Source of the DNA: Bog-473 sp963742035
GTDB taxonomy: Bacteria > Actinomycetota > Acidimicrobiia > Acidimicrobiales > RAAP-2
Reading direction: 5' to 3'
DNA: 64,000 nt
NCBI GenBank assembly: GCA_963742035.1
Contig: CAVUKH010000006.1
Location: 107,000-170,999 of the forward strand
In this document: piece after piece, positions 25,932 through 34,020 of the stretch
How the letters are laid out: every line of letters starts with the position of its first letter
Position numbering within the stretch: position 1 is the first letter of the stretch
Notes under the pieces: generated by a model
The model's database searches: none
Told to the model about the DNA's origin: nothing
What the model saw: the letters and a program-made list of their open reading frames with translations, nothing else
Position numbers and translations under genes: made by a program

Positions 25932-26612
25932 CTAGCGAGGATCGGGACGATCCAGGTTCCAGTGGCGCGCCACGTTCGGGAACCACTTGGTGTCGTCACC
26001 CGCCTGCAGCGGGATCATTCCGAAACGGGTGATGGTGCGCTGGCCGCCTTCGTGGTCGCCGTAGAGGACGTCGATCGTAAAAGGGCGCACGTCCCGGATG
26101 TCCCGGCTCAGCGGGGCGTAGGCCGGATCCCCGGCCTCCCGGATGGCGGCCTGCCAGAATCCGAAGTCCGCGGGCGCGATGTAGAGATCGCGTGTCTGCA
26201 TGCGGAAGTCTTCGGGTGGTGCGTGCGGGACCTCGGTCCCGGCGGGCTCGGTGAACACGGACCATCCGAAGATCACGCCGAGGCCAGAGCCCACATTGCG
26301 CACCGAGATGGCGAGATAGATGGTCCCATCGATGAGCTCGACACTGGCCCGATTGCCCTCCAGCCGGGCCCAGTGGTCATCGATCCAGCGAATCTTCTGC
26401 ATGGGGTCATCGAGTCGGGACGTCACGAGGACGGGACGCAGGTTCACCTGGAACGCCTCCTCGGCAATCCGCGCGGAGCGGTTCGACGAGCGCACGGCGG
26501 AGAAGGTGGCAACCGCCAGCACGAGCGTCCCGAGGGCGGTGGCGAACGACGCGACGGTCGCCCAATCCGTGTCGCCCAGCATGACGCCGTCTCCCAGCAT
26601 CACGCCGTCCAC
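25932..26612 (-). CDS. Membrane-anchored protein of unknown function
   Basis: 226 residues: a short N-terminus, one membrane helix (ASFATALGTLVLAVATFSAV), then a soluble domain of about 185 residues with alternating strands. I do not recognise the domain. The first residues repeat (DGVMLGDGVMLGD), caused by a duplicated 15-bp unit, and offer three alternative ATG starts at 26612, 26597 and 26582. It is convergent with the TetR gene, with only 19 bases between the stops. The layout fits a cytoplasmic-membrane protein with a large soluble part. Confidence 0.65.
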   Translation of the reverse strand: MDGVMLGDGVMLGDTDWATVASFATALGTLVLAVATFSAVRSSNRSARIAEEAFQVNLRPVLVTSRLDDPMQKIRWIDDHWARLEGNRASVELIDGTIYLAISVRNVGSGLGVIFGWSVFTEPAGTEVPHAPPEDFRMQTRDLYIAPADFGFWQAAIREAGDPAYAPLSRDIRDVRPFTIDVLYGDHEGGQRTITRFGMIPLQAGDDTKWFPNVARHWNLDRPDPR

Positions 26613-26727
26613 ACCGTCTCAGCACCCACGGCGAGCAGATTAGGTCACAGTCCGTCGCCCGCTCCGAAGCGGCAACACGAACAGCGCACCCGGGACGGGC
26701 GGCACCTGCGGCTGACAGACTGAGCCC

Positions 26728-27099
26728 ATGCTTGCCCACGTCTCCATTCAGTGCGCCGATTTCGATCGGAGCGCCGCCTTCTACGACGCCGTCCTCGCCC
26801 CACTGGGCGTCGCGCGCGTCATGGACGTGGGCGACGCCATTGGCTACGGCATCCCACCGGCGGCGTCCTTCTGGATTGGCCGACAACAGACCGGCGACGG
26901 GTTCCGGGAGACCCACATCGCCTTCCAGGCCCCCGATCGCGCCGCCGTCCAGGCGTTCCATGAGGCCGCCGTCGCCCTCGGGCTCGAATCGTTGCACGGG
27001 CCGCAGCTCTGGCCTGACTACGCCCCCGCCTACTACGCAGCCTTCGTGCGCGATCCCGATGGGAACAACATCGAGGCGGTCACCCACTCCCGCGGCTGA
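26728..27099 (+). CDS. Single-domain VOC family protein
   Basis: 123 residues, the normal size of a one-module-pair VOC protein. The pattern LAHVSIQCADFDRSAAFYDA starts the first half, THIAFQAPDRAAVQAFHEAA the second, and AFVRDPDGNNIEAVTH closes it with the Glu ligand. It is cytoplasmic; the substrate is unknown. It stands alone, with a short gap to the convergent lipoprotein gene. Confidence 0.85.
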   Translation: MLAHVSIQCADFDRSAAFYDAVLAPLGVARVMDVGDAIGYGIPPAASFWIGRQQTGDGFRETHIAFQAPDRAAVQAFHEAAVALGLESLHGPQLWPDYAPAYYAAFVRDPDGNNIEAVTHSRG

Positions 27100-27139
27100 G
27101 CAGGGGATGCAAAGCCCAAGCCCGCACGCACACCCGAGC

Positions 27140-27999
27140 TCATCCGAACGTCGCCACGAAGTTGTTCACAATCGCCGTGCACAGGTCCTGCTGTGCCAAC
27201 GGCAGGGTGCAGGTCGCCAGATACGCGTTCGGCTCGGTCGGCTTCGGCTGATACAGCCCCACCCCGTTCGCCGGATTCTGGCCTCCCGACGGGAAGCCGA
27301 TCCCGGCCACGCCGGCCGGATCCTGGAAGCCGACAGCGACCGCTGAGATCTTCGTCACCCTCTCCTGCGCGGGGCTGCTGGCGCACGCCTTGCCGATGTC
27401 CTGCTGCACGGCCGTCTGCGCCGCGCTGAACAAGGGGCACACGAGCTGAGCGCCCTCGACGGTGCTGCCTCCGCTCTCCATGGCGACGATTGCCTGTGTC
27501 GGCGAGCCCGCAGCCACGTGCCACGTCGTTGCGGACAGAGGCACGGATGTCCCGACCGGAGCGAGCGCCATGATGCCGCTGCCGTCGGCCCCGAAGGTTC
27601 CGGTGCAGGTCCAGCCGACCGTCGGCCCGATCAACATCAGCCGTCCGGCCTCGTCGCTGTAGACCGCCAGGTTGTTCTGCGACGCGTCCGCTGCCGGGAC
27701 ACTGACCGAGACGGAGCCCGGGAGCGCTGCGGTCGTGGTGGTGACGCCCGACGACGTCTGGCACACGACGATGGGGAGCATCACTGTCGTCATCGGCCCC
27801 GAGGTCGTGGTCGACGTGCTCGAAGTCTCGACGTTGTCGTGGATCCGGACCCCGAGGCCTTCGTGGTCGACGTCGTCGTCTGCTTCGAGTGGGTCGTCGA
27901 ACTCGAGCTCGAGCCCGACGACCCGCACGCCGCCAGGACGAGGGCACCGACTGCCGTCAAACCCAAGCCCAAACCCACCAACCCCGTCCGCTGGGCCAC
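27140..27999 (-). CDS. Lipoprotein with Ser/Thr-rich linker, interrupted by an apparent frameshift
   Basis: The frame starting at 27999 encodes a lipoprotein signal peptide (MAQRTGLVGLGLGLTAVGAL, then VLAAC as the lipobox). A Ser/Thr/Gly-rich linker follows (SSGSSSSSTTHSKQTTTSTT). The frame that ends at 27140 continues with more Thr-rich linker and a folded domain of about 200 residues with four conserved-looking Cys (VVCQ, WTCTG, LVCPLF, ATCTLP). One base is missing around 27826-27836, inside the linker. Rebuilt, it is one lipoprotein of about 286 residues. The domain is one I do not recognise; it would face the outside of the membrane. Confidence 0.7.
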
Positions 28000-28017
28000 C
28001 CTTATGCGTCCACCGTC

Positions 28018-29319
28018 TTATGCGTCCACCGTCAGATCCGCCAGCAGATCCGCAAAACGCCGCTGCGCCTCCGCAGCACGGGTCGGGATGTGCTCGGTCG
28101 GCACCTCGTGCGGCGAATACCCCTTCAGCACCCGCCGCGCCACCGTCTGGCGGTGCACCTCGTCGGGCCCGTCGTAAATGCGGGCCGCCCGGGCGTTGCG
28201 GTACATCGACTCCAGCGGCAGATCAGAGGAGAACCCCAACGACCCGTGCACCTGGATGGCGCGGTCGATCACGTCGTAGAGCACCTTGGCCCCGAAGTAC
28301 TTGATCATGGCGATCTCCACCCGGGCGGCCGCCGCGCCCTCCTGATCCATCTTCCAGGCGGCCTGCAGCGTCATCAGACGGGCGGCCTGCATCTCGGCCA
28401 TGGAGTCGGCCACCCAGTTCTGGATGGTCTGTTTCTCCGCCAACATCGACCCGTGCGCATAGCGCGACACCGCACGCTCGCACAACATGTCGAACGCCCG
28501 ACGGGACTGCCCCAACCACCGCATGCAGTGATGGATCCGCCCGGGCCCCAATCGGTGCTGCGCCAGCGCGAAACCCGAGCCCTCCACGCCGATCAGGTTC
28601 CCGGCGGGCACCCGCACATCCACGTACTTGATCTCGGCGTGGTTCCCGAAGCGACCGTACGGCGTGTGCGGGTCCTCCATGGTCGACACGTCCCGCACAA
28701 TGTCCACCCCCGGCGTGTCCACCGGCACGATGATCATGGACGACCCCGAATAGGGATGCACGTCCGGGTTCGTCACCGCCATCACGATCAGGAAATCAGC
28801 CACCGATCCGTTGGATGTGAACCACTTGTGCCCGTTGATCACCCACTCCTCGCCGTCCCGGACAGCCGACGTCTTCAACAGCGTCGGGTCAGATCCAGCC
28901 GTGTCCGGCTCCGTCATGGAGAAGGCCGACCGCAACTCCCCGTCCAACAAGGGCTGCAGCCACTGCGAGCGCTGCGACTCGTCCCCGCTCGCCTCAATGC
29001 CCACCGCCAGCAACTCCGCGTTCCCCGAGTCCGGCGCATTGTTGCCGAACACCACCGGCGCCAGCGGCGACTGCCCCAGGATCTCGTGCATCAGCCCCAA
29101 GTTGACCTGCCCGAACCCCATGCCGCCGAGCGCCGGCGGCAGATGCGCGGCCCACAGCCCCTGCGCCTTGACCTGTTCCTGCAGGGGCCGGATCAGCCCC
29201 CGCACCTGGTCGTAGGTCAGATCGAGCGTCTCGAGCGGGAACACCTCCTCCCGCACGAAGCCGCGCATCCACTCCAGCTTCTCCTCGAACTCCGGTTCGG
29301 TCGAGAAATCCCAGGCCAT
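28018..29319 (-). CDS. Acyl-CoA dehydrogenase family protein
   Basis: 433 residues from the ATG at 29319, which has GGGAGGAGAGG before it. The acyl-CoA dehydrogenase fold shows AFSMTEPDTAGSDPTLLKT (flavin/substrate strand), VINGHKWFTSNGS, and the C-terminal AIQVHGSLGFSSDLPLESMY with RIYDGPDEVHRQTVARR, where the family base position reads YDGPDEVH. It should oxidise an acyl-CoA with FAD in the cytoplasm. The related eukaryotic ACAD10/11 group uses similar motifs, so hydroxy- or branched-acyl substrates are possible. The bioB gene is divergent with 56 bases between. Confidence 0.9.
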   Translation of the reverse strand: MAWDFSTEPEFEEKLEWMRGFVREEVFPLETLDLTYDQVRGLIRPLQEQVKAQGLWAAHLPPALGGMGFGQVNLGLMHEILGQSPLAPVVFGNNAPDSGNAELLAVGIEASGDESQRSQWLQPLLDGELRSAFSMTEPDTAGSDPTLLKTSAVRDGEEWVINGHKWFTSNGSVADFLIVMAVTNPDVHPYSGSSMIIVPVDTPGVDIVRDVSTMEDPHTPYGRFGNHAEIKYVDVRVPAGNLIGVEGSGFALAQHRLGPGRIHHCMRWLGQSRRAFDMLCERAVSRYAHGSMLAEKQTIQNWVADSMAEMQAARLMTLQAAWKMDQEGAAAARVEIAMIKYFGAKVLYDVIDRAIQVHGSLGFSSDLPLESMYRNARAARIYDGPDEVHRQTVARRVLKGYSPHEVPTEHIPTRAAEAQRRFADLLADLTVDA

Positions 29320-29375
29320 AACCTCTCCTCCCAGCGCGCCGCCCAACTTCCGGCGGCCCACACCCTGCCACTACC

Positions 29376-30467
29376 GTGGGCGCCGTGACCACCACGAGCC
29401 CTGTCGCCTTCCGTTCCGCCGCCCCCGCTCCGGCGTCGCCGCTCCCTCCCCAAGTCGCCCTCGGCACGGCGGACAGAGCCGTGATCGCCGCCGCGGAGGC
29501 GGCCCTCCTCGACGAGCGCCGCCTCCTGACGGCGGGCGAGCTGACCGCACTGGCCGCACTCCCCGACGGTGCCGTGATGAACCTCGCCGCCCTCGCCCAC
29601 CAGGTGCGACTGGCCTGGTGCGGGCCCGAGGTGGAGATCGAGGGCATCCTCTCCGCCAAGACCGGCGGCTGCCCCGAGGACTGCCATTTCTGCTCACAGT
29701 CCTCGCGCTTCGACACGCCCGTCAAGGCCACGCCCTTCCTCAATACGGAGGAGGTCCTCGCCGCCGCCCGGGAGACCGCCGCCCTGGGCGCCTCGGAGTT
29801 CTGCATCGTCCTCGCCGTGCGCGGCCCCGACGAGCGCACCATCCGGCGCATCCTCGAACTGGTCCCCCGCATACACGACGAGACCGGCCTGAACGTCGCG
29901 GTCAGTGCCGGCATCCTCAGCGAGGACCAGGCCCGCCGCCTCGCCGACGGTGGCGTGCATCGCTACAACCACAACGTCGAGACGGCGCGCTCCTACTTCC
30001 CGACCATTGTCACCACCCACAGCTGGGACGAGCGCGCCGACACCTGTCGGCTCGTCAAAGCGCACGGCATGGAGCTCTGCTGCGGCGCCCTCATCAACGT
30101 CGGTGAGACCGTGGCCCAGCGCATTGAGCTCCTGACCCAACTGCAAGAGCTCGATCCCACCGAGGTGCCGCTCAATTTTCTCAACCCCCGCCCCGGCACG
30201 CCGCTCGGCGACCAGCCCATCCTCGGCGCCTGGGAGGCCGTCCGCTGGATCGCACTCTTCCGCCTCGCCCTGCCCTCGGTGATCCTCCGCTACGCCGGCG
30301 GCCGCGAGGTGACCCTGCGTGACCTCCAGGCCATCGGCATGACGGCCGGCATCAACGCCCTCATCGTGGGCAACTACCTGACGACGCTCGGCCGATCGGC
30401 CGACGAGGACTTCCAGATGCTCGAGGACCTGCGCATGCCCATCGGCGCCCTCACCGCCGCCATCTGA
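29376..30467 (+). CDS. bioB: Biotin synthase
   Basis: The 363-residue radical-SAM enzyme inserts sulfur into dethiobiotin. The radical-SAM cluster motif is TGGCPEDCHFCSQSSRFDTP (CxxxCxxC). Other BioB marks are YNHNVETARSYFPTIVTTHS, LINVGETVAQRIELL, LNFLNPRPGTPLG and the closing AGGREVTLRDLQAIGM with NALIVGNYLTT. Start is a GTG at 29376 or 29385; the first 45 residues are a variable Ala/Pro tail. It is followed 20 bases later by bsaP, a recently recognised accessory factor of actinobacterial biotin synthase. Confidence 0.95.
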   Translation: MGAVTTTSPVAFRSAAPAPASPLPPQVALGTADRAVIAAAEAALLDERRLLTAGELTALAALPDGAVMNLAALAHQVRLAWCGPEVEIEGILSAKTGGCPEDCHFCSQSSRFDTPVKATPFLNTEEVLAAARETAALGASEFCIVLAVRGPDERTIRRILELVPRIHDETGLNVAVSAGILSEDQARRLADGGVHRYNHNVETARSYFPTIVTTHSWDERADTCRLVKAHGMELCCGALINVGETVAQRIELLTQLQELDPTEVPLNFLNPRPGTPLGDQPILGAWEAVRWIALFRLALPSVILRYAGGREVTLRDLQAIGMTAGINALIVGNYLTTLGRSADEDFQMLEDLRMPIGALTAAI

Positions 30468-30487
30468 CCCATCCGGCCCATCCGCAG

Positions 30488-30694
30488 GTGCCTCCCCCGC
30501 TCCCCGTGACAGCCGCGACGACCCACTGCACCGGCTGCGGCAAGCCGTCGACCGAGTGCGCCGGCTGCGGCCGCGCATTCGATCCGCCGCGTTTCTGCCC
30601 CGAGTGCGGCCGCCGCATGGCCGTCAGCGTGGTCCCCACCGGTTGGCGGGCGCGCTGCCGCGAGCCCGGGCACCCGGAGCTCAACTCCCGCTGA
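30488..30694 (+). CDS. bsaP: Biotin synthase auxiliary protein, BsaP-like
   Basis: A 68-residue Cys-rich protein directly after bioB. It has seven Cys, six of them in three CxxC pairs (14/17, 24/27, 37/40), plus Cys57. The central DPPRFCPECGRRMAVSVVPT followed by GWRARC matches, as I remember it, mycobacterial BsaP (Rv1590 in M. tuberculosis, next to bioB). BsaP binds an iron-sulfur cluster and is needed for biotin synthase activity. The GTG start is at 30488. Its last 14 bases overlap the end of the convergent glycosyltransferase gene. Identification is from the motif and gene position. Confidence 0.82.
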   Translation: MPPPLPVTAATTHCTGCGKPSTECAGCGRAFDPPRFCPECGRRMAVSVVPTGWRARCREPGHPELNSR

Positions 30695-31370
30695 CCGAAC
30701 CGGGCCGATCCGGCCCAAGACCAGGTCGACCAGGTTCTCGGGCCCCCAACGCCTGGCGGATGCCATGCAGACGCTCCTCATGAGACATCCCCGCAAAATG
30801 GACGATCCGGGGTAAGGGATGTGGATCGGGGGGAACGCTGTTCCATTCGGTGGAGAGCAGCCGGGTGCGGAACCAGAGGGGCGCCGGATCCTCGAGTCGT
30901 ACCCTCGGCTGCAGTTGGTAGCCGAGCAACTGGAGGACCGCCGCGTTCTCCCACCACTTGTGATCGATGAAGCCAGTGCAGTCCCATACCTCGTCGAGGA
31001 AGTCGATGACCGCTGGGTCATTCCGGAGGAGCCACACGCCGGAATTCGGGATGGGATCGTCGCCCTCGGGCGTGACGTGGGCAACCAGGCCCATGAGATC
31101 TCCAGGTTCGAGATCGTCGGTGATATCCCGCGTGTCGTCGAGGACCACCGCGTCCGCATCAATCCAGAGCACCTCGTCGTAGCGGGAAAGCAGCTGTTGA
31201 AGCAGCAGGACCTTTCCCCAGGACGGTGGTCGATCCGGCGGTGCGGGGTTCGTGTCGTAGAGATGCAGCTCGTACCCGTGCCGCGCCGCGAACTCGGCGA
31301 ACGTCGGCCCCGTCATTTCGAGCAACTCGATGTGTGGCCCAGTCGCCAGGGAGCAAAGGGCTCGCTGCAC
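30681..31370 (-). CDS. Putative glycosyltransferase (GT34/GMA12-like)
   Basis: From the GTG at 31370 the product is 229 residues. The DxD-type metal/nucleotide-sugar motif is in DEVLWIDADAVVLDDTRDIT. Upstream is a lysine at the usual donor-site position (WGKVLLLQQLLSRY), and downstream HKWWENAAVLQLLGY and VHFAGMSHEER fit a GT-A fold of the GT34/GT8 type. The acceptor is unknown. It sits between the biotin genes without an evident role in biotin synthesis. Its 3-prime end overlaps that of bsaP by 14 bases on the opposite strand. Confidence 0.72.
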   Translation of the reverse strand: MQRALCSLATGPHIELLEMTGPTFAEFAARHGYELHLYDTNPAPPDRPPSWGKVLLLQQLLSRYDEVLWIDADAVVLDDTRDITDDLEPGDLMGLVAHVTPEGDDPIPNSGVWLLRNDPAVIDFLDEVWDCTGFIDHKWWENAAVLQLLGYQLQPRVRLEDPAPLWFRTRLLSTEWNSVPPDPHPLPRIVHFAGMSHEERLHGIRQALGAREPGRPGLGPDRPGSVSGS

Positions 31371-31520
31371 CGGTTCAGCCTATACAGGTCCCGGCGCGGC
31401 GGAAGGTCGATCCGAGGACGGTCCAGTCCCGGTGCTGCGACTGCGCCACGGTTCGTCCGCCGTCGATCGCGCCACCGACGACGTCCGTCACGGGTCGTGC
31501 CATGATCGGAGCACGTTTCC

Positions 31521-31526
31521 TATACT
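31521..31526 (+). promoter_or_regulatory. Minus-10 hexamer TATACT just before a start codon
   Basis: TATACT ends 11 bases before the ATG at 31538. With transcription starting about seven bases after it, the mRNA leader would be only a few bases long, close to leaderless. The minus-35 region is poor (TGCCAT near 31498). Offered as a candidate only. Confidence 0.4.
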
Positions 31527-31537
31527 GACGTCCCGTC

Positions 31538-32038
31538 ATGTTCGAGCACCTCGCTGTGCACTCCCGCATCGCGGTGACAGGTCCCCAACGATCGGGCACG
31601 ACGATCGTGGCCAAGATGATCGCCGACGACACGCGTCATCGGTTCGTGGACGAGGAGGACTTCGGGATCGACGACGTCGACCAATGGCGAGCCTTCCTGA
31701 CCGAGGAAAGAGTCGTTGTCCACTGCCCTCACTTTCTCAAGCGGATCGTCGACGAAACACCTGACGGCGTCTTCGTCGTGCTGACCCGCCGTTCTCTCGA
31801 GGAGATCCACGCCAGCGCAGAACGCTTCGGCTGGTACGCGGCGGATTGGGGCAACGGACGCGAGCTCGCCCAATTCGGAGTCACCGAGGGTGATTCGGCC
31901 GTCCTCAAGTACGAGTACTGGGACTCGCACGCCAAGCCGTTTCCCCACCTCGAGGTGCCTTACGCCTCCCTGGAGTCCCACCCGCGCTTTCGCGGTCCGG
32001 AGATCCGCAGGAATTGGGATCCCGGACAGACGGAGTAG
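31538..32038 (+). CDS. P-loop protein with a sulfotransferase-like PSB motif
   Basis: 166 residues starting with a strand and a nucleotide loop, IAVTGPQRSGTTIVAKMIAD. GxxRSGTT is the PAPS-binding loop pattern of sulfotransferases; a general P-loop kinase is the alternative. The remainder (FVVLTRRSLEEIHASAERFG) fits the parallel strand and helix that follow in such proteins. It is shorter than usual sulfotransferases (250-300 residues), so it is a minimal or truncated member. It is divergent from the glycosyltransferase; together they may modify a glycan, which is speculation. Confidence 0.62.
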   Translation: MFEHLAVHSRIAVTGPQRSGTTIVAKMIADDTRHRFVDEEDFGIDDVDQWRAFLTEERVVVHCPHFLKRIVDETPDGVFVVLTRRSLEEIHASAERFGWYAADWGNGRELAQFGVTEGDSAVLKYEYWDSHAKPFPHLEVPYASLESHPRFRGPEIRRNWDPGQTE

Positions 32039-32110
32039 CACCGTCGGCCGATTGCCCTCCTGCGGCGTTCGGCCGTCCCACCGGCTCCCGGTGTGAAACG
32101 CGACCGAATT

Positions 32111-32764
32111 TCAACCCGAGACGAAACCGGCCAGCGCACCCTCCCCGCCGGGCACCGTCACGACGTTGAACCCGTCCCGCGCCACGAGCCACTCCCGGTT
32201 GCGCAGGTGCAGCTGGAGGTTGACGTCGAAGCGGTTCAGTACCACGACCGCCGATGACGCCAGTGGACCCAGGGCGCTGAGGGTGAGCCGCACCGCATTG
32301 ATCGTTCCCAGGCCCGCGTCTGCCACCAGCACGACGAGGTCGGGGGCGAGCGCGGCGCACAAGGCGAGACAATCGCCGTCGGCCGCCAAGGGCGAACGCA
32401 GTCCGCCCGCCGTCTCCAGCAATCCGACGTCCACCGGCTCGGCGGGCCAGCGGAGCTCAGAGATCAGGTCCGCAATCGTGAAGGCCGGACGGCGCAAGGC
32501 CTCGGCCGCCATCGGCGGTGCCATGGGCACCTCGTACCAGCGGTGGGGCGGACAGACCTGCTCGGGAGGCTCGCCGGTGGCGGCACCGAGCAGGGCCGCA
32601 TCGAGGCTGGCCGGGTCGTCGGCTCGCTCGAAGGACTGCGCGGGCTTGCGGGCGGCCACCTGCAAGCCTGCCGCGCGGAGATCGGCCAGGCAACGGGCAG
32701 CGACCCACGTCTTCCCGACGTCGGTGCCGGTGCCGACGACGGCGACCACTCGGTGCGGGCGCAC
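32111..32764 (-). CDS. bioD: Dethiobiotin synthetase
   Basis: 217 residues. The P-loop VVGTGTDVGKTWVAARCLAD and the later LLETAGGLRSPLAADGDCLA are diagnostic of BioD, which closes the ureido ring of diaminopelargonic acid with CO2 and ATP. The GTG start at 32764 lies five bases after the bioF stop, so it is the third gene of the bioA-bioF-bioD operon. VVVLNRFD carries the nucleotide-specificity Asn region. Confidence 0.92.
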   Translation of the reverse strand: MRPHRVVAVVGTGTDVGKTWVAARCLADLRAAGLQVAARKPAQSFERADDPASLDAALLGAATGEPPEQVCPPHRWYEVPMAPPMAAEALRRPAFTIADLISELRWPAEPVDVGLLETAGGLRSPLAADGDCLALCAALAPDLVVLVADAGLGTINAVRLTLSALGPLASSAVVVLNRFDVNLQLHLRNREWLVARDGFNVVTVPGGEGALAGFVSG

Positions 32765-32769
32765 GCCGA

Positions 32770-34020
32770 TCAGAGTGCGGCGGGTGCGGCCGGTGTGACG
32801 GGTGCGGGGGCGCCCGGTCGCGGCAGCAGGGTCAGCGCGTCCAACAACCGGCTGACATGGTCGTCGCTGTGCGCAGACGACAGCGTCACCCGCAGACGGC
32901 TCGTGCCAACCGGCACGGTGGGCGGACGAATGGCCGGGACCCAGAGACCGTCCTGGAGCAGCGCCGCCGATGCGTTGAGCGCGGCCTGTTCGCTGCCGAG
33001 GACGATGGGGATGATGGGGCTCGGATGCCCCGGCGTCGCGAAACCGGCCTCCGCCACCCGCTCGACCAGCGCGGCGAGGCGATCCGTCAAGGCCAACCCC
33101 TCCGCTGAGCGCAGGACGCGCAGCGCGGCGAGGGCCGCTGCGGCGTCGGCGGGCGTGGGCGCGGTCGAGAAGATGTAGGAGCGGGCCCGGTTGACGACGA
33201 GGTCGACGATGTCGCGGGACGCCGCCACGAATCCGCCGAGCGATCCCAATGTCTTGGACAGCGTGCCGACCCGCACGACCGTTCCCTCTTGCATGCCGTC
33301 CCGGTCCTGGCCTCCCACCCCCCCGCCTCCGTTCCGCCCGGAGGCTGCCGGGAGGTTGGGGCCGAGAACGGCATGGGCCTCATCGAGGATGAGAAGGGCG
33401 TCGTGGCGCCGGCAGAGGGTGACGAGGTCTGCGAGGGGGGCGACGTCCCCATCCATGGAGAAGACGGAGTCGGTGACGACGATGGTCGGGATGCCGCCGC
33501 CGTCGGGGCCTCCGCCTCCCGCCAACAGCTCCTCCAGATGGCCCAAGTCACAGTGGCGATAGACGACGAGGGTTGAACGGGACAACCGGCAGCCGTCAAT
33601 GATGCTGGCGTGGTTCAGCTCGTCCGAGAGGATACGGACACCCGGGCCACCCAGGGTGCTGAGCACGCCGAGGTTGGCGGCGAACCCGGTCGGGAAGCAG
33701 ACGGCGGCCTCGGTTCCCTTCCACTCGGCCAACGACCGCTCCAGCTCGCCGTGGACGGGGCGGCTCCCGGTGACGAGGCGTGAGGCGCCGGAGCCGGCGC
33801 CCCAGCGGGAGAGCGCGTTCTGGGCGGCCGCCACCACGACCGGGTGCGCGCTCAAGCCGAGATAGTCGTTGGACGCGAAGGACACGACCGGTCCACCTTC
33901 GAGCAGGCCCGCCGGGCCGAGTGCATCGAACTCCCGGGGCGCGCGCCAGCGGCCCTCGTCGACGACCCGGTCCAGGGCGGCCCTGATGCGCGTGTCCCAG
34001 GGCGTCGGGGTGTCGCTCAT
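32770..34020 (-). CDS. bioF: 8-amino-7-oxononanoate synthase
   Basis: The ATG at 34020 overlaps the bioA stop (ATGA) and gives 416 residues. PLP-enzyme marks are SFASNDYLGLSAHPVVVAAA, the Gly-rich phosphate region GSGASRLVTGSRPVH, the Asp-His pair LILDEAHAVLG, and the PLP lysine in RVGTLSKTLGSLGGFVA. BioF condenses pimeloyl-thioester with alanine. A Gly-rich insert of about 20 residues sits just before the PLP lysine strand (ASGRNGGGGVGGQDRDG); it is unusual for the family but should be a surface loop. Confidence 0.93.
   Translation of the reverse strand: MSDTPTPWDTRIRAALDRVVDEGRWRAPREFDALGPAGLLEGGPVVSFASNDYLGLSAHPVVVAAAQNALSRWGAGSGASRLVTGSRPVHGELERSLAEWKGTEAAVCFPTGFAANLGVLSTLGGPGVRILSDELNHASIIDGCRLSRSTLVVYRHCDLGHLEELLAGGGGPDGGGIPTIVVTDSVFSMDGDVAPLADLVTLCRRHDALLILDEAHAVLGPNLPAASGRNGGGGVGGQDRDGMQEGTVVRVGTLSKTLGSLGGFVAASRDIVDLVVNRARSYIFSTAPTPADAAAALAALRVLRSAEGLALTDRLAALVERVAEAGFATPGHPSPIIPIVLGSEQAALNASAALLQDGLWVPAIRPPTVPVGTSRLRVTLSSAHSDDHVSRLLDALTLLPRPGAPAPVTPAAPAAL

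Noticed and set aside
32039..32110. Gap between the P-loop protein and bioD as a biotin operator or small gene
   Set aside because: No convincing palindrome or open frame of family type was visible in 72 bases.
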